NCBI GenBank assembly: GCA_947044405.1
Contig: CAMRHE010000021.1
Span: forward strand, 11,392,501-11,456,500
Direction: 5' to 3'
Source: Leptodactylus fallax
Taxonomy: Eukaryota > Chordata > Amphibia > Anura > Leptodactylidae
Length of the DNA: 64,000 bases
The notes under the pieces are model-generated. The model was not told the origin of the DNA. It was given only the letters and a program-made list of their open reading frames with translations, and did not search any database. The translations under genes and the position numbers were made by a program. Of the stretch, positions 59,955 through 64,000 are shown piece after piece (the first letter of the stretch is position 1; each line of letters opens with the position of its first letter).

Positions 59955-61581
59955 CAGTACAGACCAAAAGTTTGGACACACCTTCTCATTCCAAGAGTTT
60001 TCTGTATTTTCGTGACTATAAAAATTGTAGATTCACACTGAAGGCATCAAAACTATGAATTAACACATGTGAAATTATATATTTAACAAAAAAGCATGAA
60101 ACAACTGAAAATATGTCTTATATTCTAGGTTCTTCAAAGTAGCCACCTTTTGCTTTGATTACTGCTTTGCACATTCTTGGCATTCTCTTGATGAGCTTCA
60201 AGAGGTAGTCACCTGAAATGGTCTTCTAACAGTCTTGAAGGAGTTCCCAGAGATGCTTAGCACTTATTGGCCCTTTTGCCTTCACTCTGCGGTCCAGCTC
60301 ACCCCAAACCATCTCGATTGGGTTCAGGTCTGGTGACTGTGGAGGCCAGGTCATCTGGCGTAGCACCCCATCACTCTCCTTCTTGGTCAAATAGTCCTTA
60401 CACAGTCTGGAGACGTGTTTGTGGTCATTGTCCTGTTGAAAAATAAATGATGGTCCAACTAAACGCAAACCGGATGGAATAGCATGCCACTGCAAGATGC
60501 TGTGGTAACCATGCTGGTTCAGTATTCCTTCAATTTTGAATAAATCCCCAACAGTGTCACCAGCAAAGCACCCCCACACCATCACACCTCCTCCTCCATG
60601 CTTCACGGTGGGAACCAGGCATGTAGAGTCCATTCGTTCACCTTTTCTGCGTCGCACAAAGACACGGTGGTTGGAACAAAAGATTTCAAATTTGGACTCA
60701 TCAGACCAAAGCACAGATTTCCACAGGTCTAATATCCATTCCTTATGTTCTTTAGCCCAAACAAGTCTCTTCTGCTTGTTGCCTATCCTTAGCAGTGGTT
60801 TCCTAGCAGCTATTTTACCATGAAGGCCTGCTGCACACAGTCTCCTCTTAACAGTTGTTGTAGAGCTGTGTCTGCTGCTAGAACTCTGTGTGGCATTGAC
60901 CTGGTCTCTAATCTGAGCTGCTGTTAACCTGCGATTTCTGAGGCTGGTGACTCGGATGAACTTATCCTCTGCAGCAGAGGTGACTCTTGGTCTTCCTTTC
61001 CTGGGGCAGTCCTCATGTGAGCCAGTTTCTTTGTAGCGCTTGATGGTTTTGGCCACTGCACTTGGGGACACTTTTAAAGTTTTACCAATTTTTCGGACTG
61101 ACTGACCTTCATTTCTTAAAGTAATGATGGCCACTCGTTTTTCTTTACTTAGCTGCTTTTTTCTTGCCATAATACAAATTCTAACACTCCATTCAGTAGG
61201 ACTATCAGCTGTGTATCCACCTGACTTCTGAACAACACAACTGATGGTCCCAACCCCATTTATAAGGCAAGAAATCCCACTTATTAAACCTGACAGGGCA
61301 CACCTGTGAAGTGAAAACCATTTCAGGTGACTACCTCTTGAAGCTCATCAAGAGAATGCCAAGAGTGTGAAAAGCAGTAATCAAAGCAAAAGGTGGCTAC
61401 TTTGAAGAACATAGAATATAAGACATATTTTCAGTTGTTTCACACTTTTATCAGTATATAATTCCACATGTGTTAATTCATAGTTTTGATGCCTTCAGTA
61501 TGAATCTACAATTTTTATAGTCATGAAAATACAGAAAACTCTTGGAATGAGAAGGTGTGTCCAAACTTTTGGTCTGTACTC
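59955..61581 (-). mobile_element. DD38E Tc1-like transposon, copy 3 (best preserved)
   Basis: The ends are CAGTACAGACCAAAAGTTTG and a complement whose last base is changed (ggtctgtactc). TA lies at 59953-59954 and 61582-61583. Length is 1627 bp. Long inverted arms as in copies 1 and 2. Confidence 0.93.
60226..61170 (-). CDS. Near-complete DD38E Tc1-like transposase, C-terminally truncated
   Basis: This is a cut-and-paste transposase acting in the nucleus on TA sites. It has 314 open codons from a native start (MARKKQLSKEKRV). Layout: first HTH about residues 23-46 (VRKIGKTLKVSPSAVAKTIK), hinge RKGRPR 57-62, second HTH to about 110, catalytic domain from about 130. The catalytic residues are D157 (LWSDES), D247 (FQQDND) and E286 (SPDLNPIE). 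There are 38 residues between the last two, the spacing of the DD38E group described as Intruder. The frame stops at TAG where copies 1 and 2 have TGG (W), removing 36 residues (through GGYFEEPRI). A further substitution turns NDPKH to NDHKH. Catalytic residues are all present, so this is probably inactive but only lightly damaged. Confidence 0.88.
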   Translation of the reverse strand: MARKKQLSKEKRVAIITLRNEGQSVRKIGKTLKVSPSAVAKTIKRYKETGSHEDCPRKGRPRVTSAAEDKFIRVTSLRNRRLTAAQIRDQVNATQSSSSRHSSTTTVKRRLCAAGLHGKIAARKPLLRIGNKQKRLVWAKEHKEWILDLWKSVLWSDESKFEIFCSNHRVFVRRRKGERMDSTCLVPTVKHGGGGVMVWGCFAGDTVGDLFKIEGILNQHGYHSILQWHAIPSGLRLVGPSFIFQQDNDHKHVSRLCKDYLTKKESDGVLRQMTWPPQSPDLNPIEMVWGELDRRVKAKGPISAKHLWELLQDC

Positions 61582-61583
61582 TA

Positions 61584-62323
61584 CATTCACCCCAATGTAA
61601 AAAAACATGACAGAAGCACTGATTAGGCGATAAGAGACTGATGAAGGATACACCACAGTTGGAAGTTGACAGTTGTCAATTTATTTGTAATAGTACAATT
61701 CAAAGTTATAAGAAAAGAAGCTTCAGAATTGTTAATTCATGGGAAGTGTAAGTATTTACTAAAGTAGACATGTCAGGAGAGTTAATATTTGGTAAGGTTA
61801 GTAATTTTTGAAAAACTGAAATGTAATTTTGGGGTCTTCTTTAATAACGTATCTATATATTCTGTTTTAAAGAATATGGATTTCAAATATATTTATTCCA
61901 TATAATTAAATATCCTTTGTTTCTCATTATTGACCCTTGAACCACCTATATTGTACCCTCAAAGGTGCAATGGTCTGAAATGGATAGTCAGCAGCGCAAC
62001 CATGCATTGGGTACATCTAGTTAAGAAGGCTGGAAAAGGTTTCCAACTGTGGAAGCATATTCATTCCCACAAATTATTAGTATATTGCAAGGATGCTCAC
62101 TTGGACACAGTTTTTGTTTGCTTGTTTGTTTGTTTGTTTGTTTGTTTGTTTTATGATTTATTTATGTGAAATACCATTTGAACAGCCTCACTGGAAAAAT
62201 GTTACTTCCTGTGGATTCCCACAAAGAAGAATGGAAATGTTTATAGTAGAAATGAATGACTCTACAATGTCCATTATAACAAATTCTCTAATTTTCCCAT
62301 AAATTATCCACATCAAACATAGC
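61584..62323. other. Intronic sequence with (TTTG)n
   Basis: A (TTTG)n microsatellite lies at 62115-62151. Nothing else recognised. Confidence 0.5.
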
Positions 62324-62327
62324 TTAA

Positions 62328-63207
62328 AGGGGTTTTCCAGGCAAAAAATAATTTTTCAAAAAAGGTCTGTTAGCGCTATTCATAGGTTAATAAGTGCAAC
62401 CAAATACCTTTAGCAGTGTTTGAGTGATTTCTGGGGTTCTCAGTGAGCTTTTTGCATCCTCTGCATTTGTTTACATCCCTATCTTCCTATGCTTTGTTTC
62501 CTACAAGTTCCATGATGCCTCGCTTCTCCTTCCTCTCTTACTCACTGATCCCTTCCCTTTCTCACACACTCCCCTCCCTGTTAACCTAGCTAGCCTGCCC
62601 ACTACACCATCAGCAGCCATCTTTAGACTCCTATTTCTCAATAACCACACCTCCCTCTCTCACTCACTGACCCCCCTCCCTTTCTCACACACTCCCCCTC
62701 CCTGTTTTCTGGAGGAGACTGCCTATTGCCCATACACATAATGATTAGGCTCTTGTATACTCATTGAATGCTAGCAGTCTGGGCTGTGAGAGAATGCCGG
62801 CGTAGCAAGGGGCAATTCTTCGTGGAGCCAGGCGTGACATCACTCCGGTCCGGAAAGGAAGTGACGACTGGTAAGTATAGTGTACAGCTTCCCAGCACTA
62901 TTGCACATGTGTTGGGGGCCGCACACGGAAGAGGAGAGGTGGGGGGATGATGCATCTGCCCGGGTCTACAGGAAAAGGTAAGTCTAAGGGGCTAACCTTT
63001 TTCCTGACGTAACGGGTCAGGATATGGATTATACCGATGATCCGTTACATCAGCGGAAAGGTTAAAAATGTAATATATGTAGGTCACATGACCTACATAT
63101 ATTACTGTCTAAATATACAATATGTTTAATAAACATATATTAGAAAATTGGAGGAGGGGGCATGGGGGTCTTAGTATAAAAATGTTGATTTATACTGGAC
63201 AACCCCT
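62328..63207. mobile_element. TTAA-flanked non-autonomous element (880 bp)
   Basis: The left end AGGGGTTTTCCAGG and right end CTGGACAACCCCT are inverted. TTAA flanks both (62324-62327, 63208-63211). The interior has a pyrimidine-rich tract (62500-62710) with two diverged copies of 'ccctccctttctcacacactcccc', and a GC-richer segment. No transposase. Same end type as 44358-44987 and 35550-35565. Confidence 0.82.
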
Positions 63208-63409
63208 TTAAGTATAATTTGTTTTGTAAGTATCCTTAATATTCATAGTTTTTGATATTTAGAATTTAAAGGACATTATAAAATGTCCTGCTAATACTTT
63301 CCTTTTATCAATTAGACTATTACAATATAAAAATCCTTAATTTTAACCCCTTTTTTTTCTAACAAAATTGAATATTAGTGCTTATTCATACATCCGTTTT
63401 ATACCAGAA

Positions 63410-63442
63410 GTGTGATGTCCATGTTAATCATGGACATCACAC
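63410..63442. repeat. Perfect 14-bp hairpin
   Basis: gtgtgatgtccatg (63410-63423) and catggacatcacac (63429-63442) pair perfectly around the loop ttaat. It lies in a region (63400-63720) with 'catgtccgtgac' and 'gaatgggttcac' that looks like a decayed frog miniature element. Confidence 0.75.
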
Positions 63443-64000
63443 GATCCTGCTCTTTTTAAGATCATGATCCACGGGTTCATCCATTTTTCATGTCCGTGAC
63501 AAACAGATAAAAATTTTTTTCAATTTCTTTTTAAATGTCTTTGTGAGTCTTTAGTATCTGTGTGCTGTCTGTGATTTTCATGGACCCATTGACTTTAATG
63601 AGGGTCTGTGATCTAGAAAATTGACTAAAATAGAGCATCTTTCCATGCACCCATTAAAACGAATGGGTTCACATGCAGCCCATGAATAACATGAACAGCA
63701 CACATCTGCTAAAAGTGAATGTGTGACCCCTTATAGTTATACTCAAAATGGACTAACATACTTACATACTTTATATATAGTATAAGAATAAAGCATTAAG
63801 TCTGCGGCAGTTATTAGTCTCCACTCAATCCCTGGACTACTTGTCATTAGGTCAATTTGGAGCTTATGGAAATCATAAAATGGGTTCATGTAATTTGGTG
63901 AGTTAACCAATGTACCACCAATATAGAATAACAGACCCTCGTCTCTTAGGGAAGATTGTAATAAATTACCTCTGAGGGTCTGCTGTGACTTTGTATGAGT

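Larger units (their letters stand above)
36329..64000 (+). other. GPC6: GPC6 intron downstream of the exon (partial)
   Basis: The intron begins with GTAACA. The next glypican exon would resume the Val codon after Lys and carry the Cys-rich signature; nothing like it is visible before the right edge. The intron is therefore inferred to exceed 27 kb. Confidence 0.75.

Overview
The window looks like intronic DNA of an anuran amphibian (frog or toad). It is AT-rich and packed with Tc1/mariner, hAT, TTAA-flanked and 'GGCCCCACGTAG' miniature transposons of the kinds that crowd frog genomes, plus one CR1 and one L2-like retrotransposon 3' end. No bacterial-type genes, operons, CRISPR arrays, rRNA or tRNA genes are visible. 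The species assignment is inference from repeat types and from the vertebrate exon; I cannot name the species.

The only host coding sequence I can support is one internal exon on the + strand (35937-36328). It encodes a glypican core-protein segment that matches glypican-6 (GPC6) better than its paralogue GPC4. It has an AG acceptor, a GT donor and a phase 1 to phase 0 arrangement. Everything upstream is then part of one GPC6 intron and everything downstream part of the next, which fits the very large introns known for this gene. A Tc1-like element sits only 97 bp after the donor site.

Layout. 1-5 kb: Tc1 end, two miniature elements and a 376-bp mariner-type miniature element. 5.7-7.1 kb: a 1.4-kb hAT-type element with a perfect 8-bp target duplication and two internal minisatellites. 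9.4-10.6 kb: internally deleted Tc1. 11.5-17.5 kb: miniature elements, a degenerate tandem array with chromodomain-like peptides, and scraps of an old Tc1 family. 18-21.8 kb: a ~390-bp tandem repeat interrupted by a Tc1. 22.7-26.7 kb: miniature elements, CR1 and L2-like ends. 26.7-30.5 kb: quiet, AT-rich. 30.5-38 kb: a fold-back Tc1, a DD38E element, a mariner relic, the GPC6 exon and a second DD38E element. 40.9-42.6 kb: Tc1. 43.3-48.1 kb: a 4.8-kb hAT-type composite with a perfect 8-bp target duplication, which has collected TTAA elements, hairpins and a minisatellite related to that at 6.4 kb. 49.9-54.2 kb: Tc1, a third block of the minisatellite and an inverted-end composite. 57.4-57.9 kb: long inverted repeat. 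60-61.6 kb: the best-preserved DD38E copy (314 codons open, ended by one nonsense change). 62.3-63.2 kb: TTAA element.

The most notable observations are: two hAT-type elements of one family, each carrying expanded ~31-bp minisatellite arrays; a tandem array with HP1-like chromodomain peptides; three DD38E copies whose long inverted repeats include the 3' end of the transposase gene; and two TTAA elements sharing a single TTAA.
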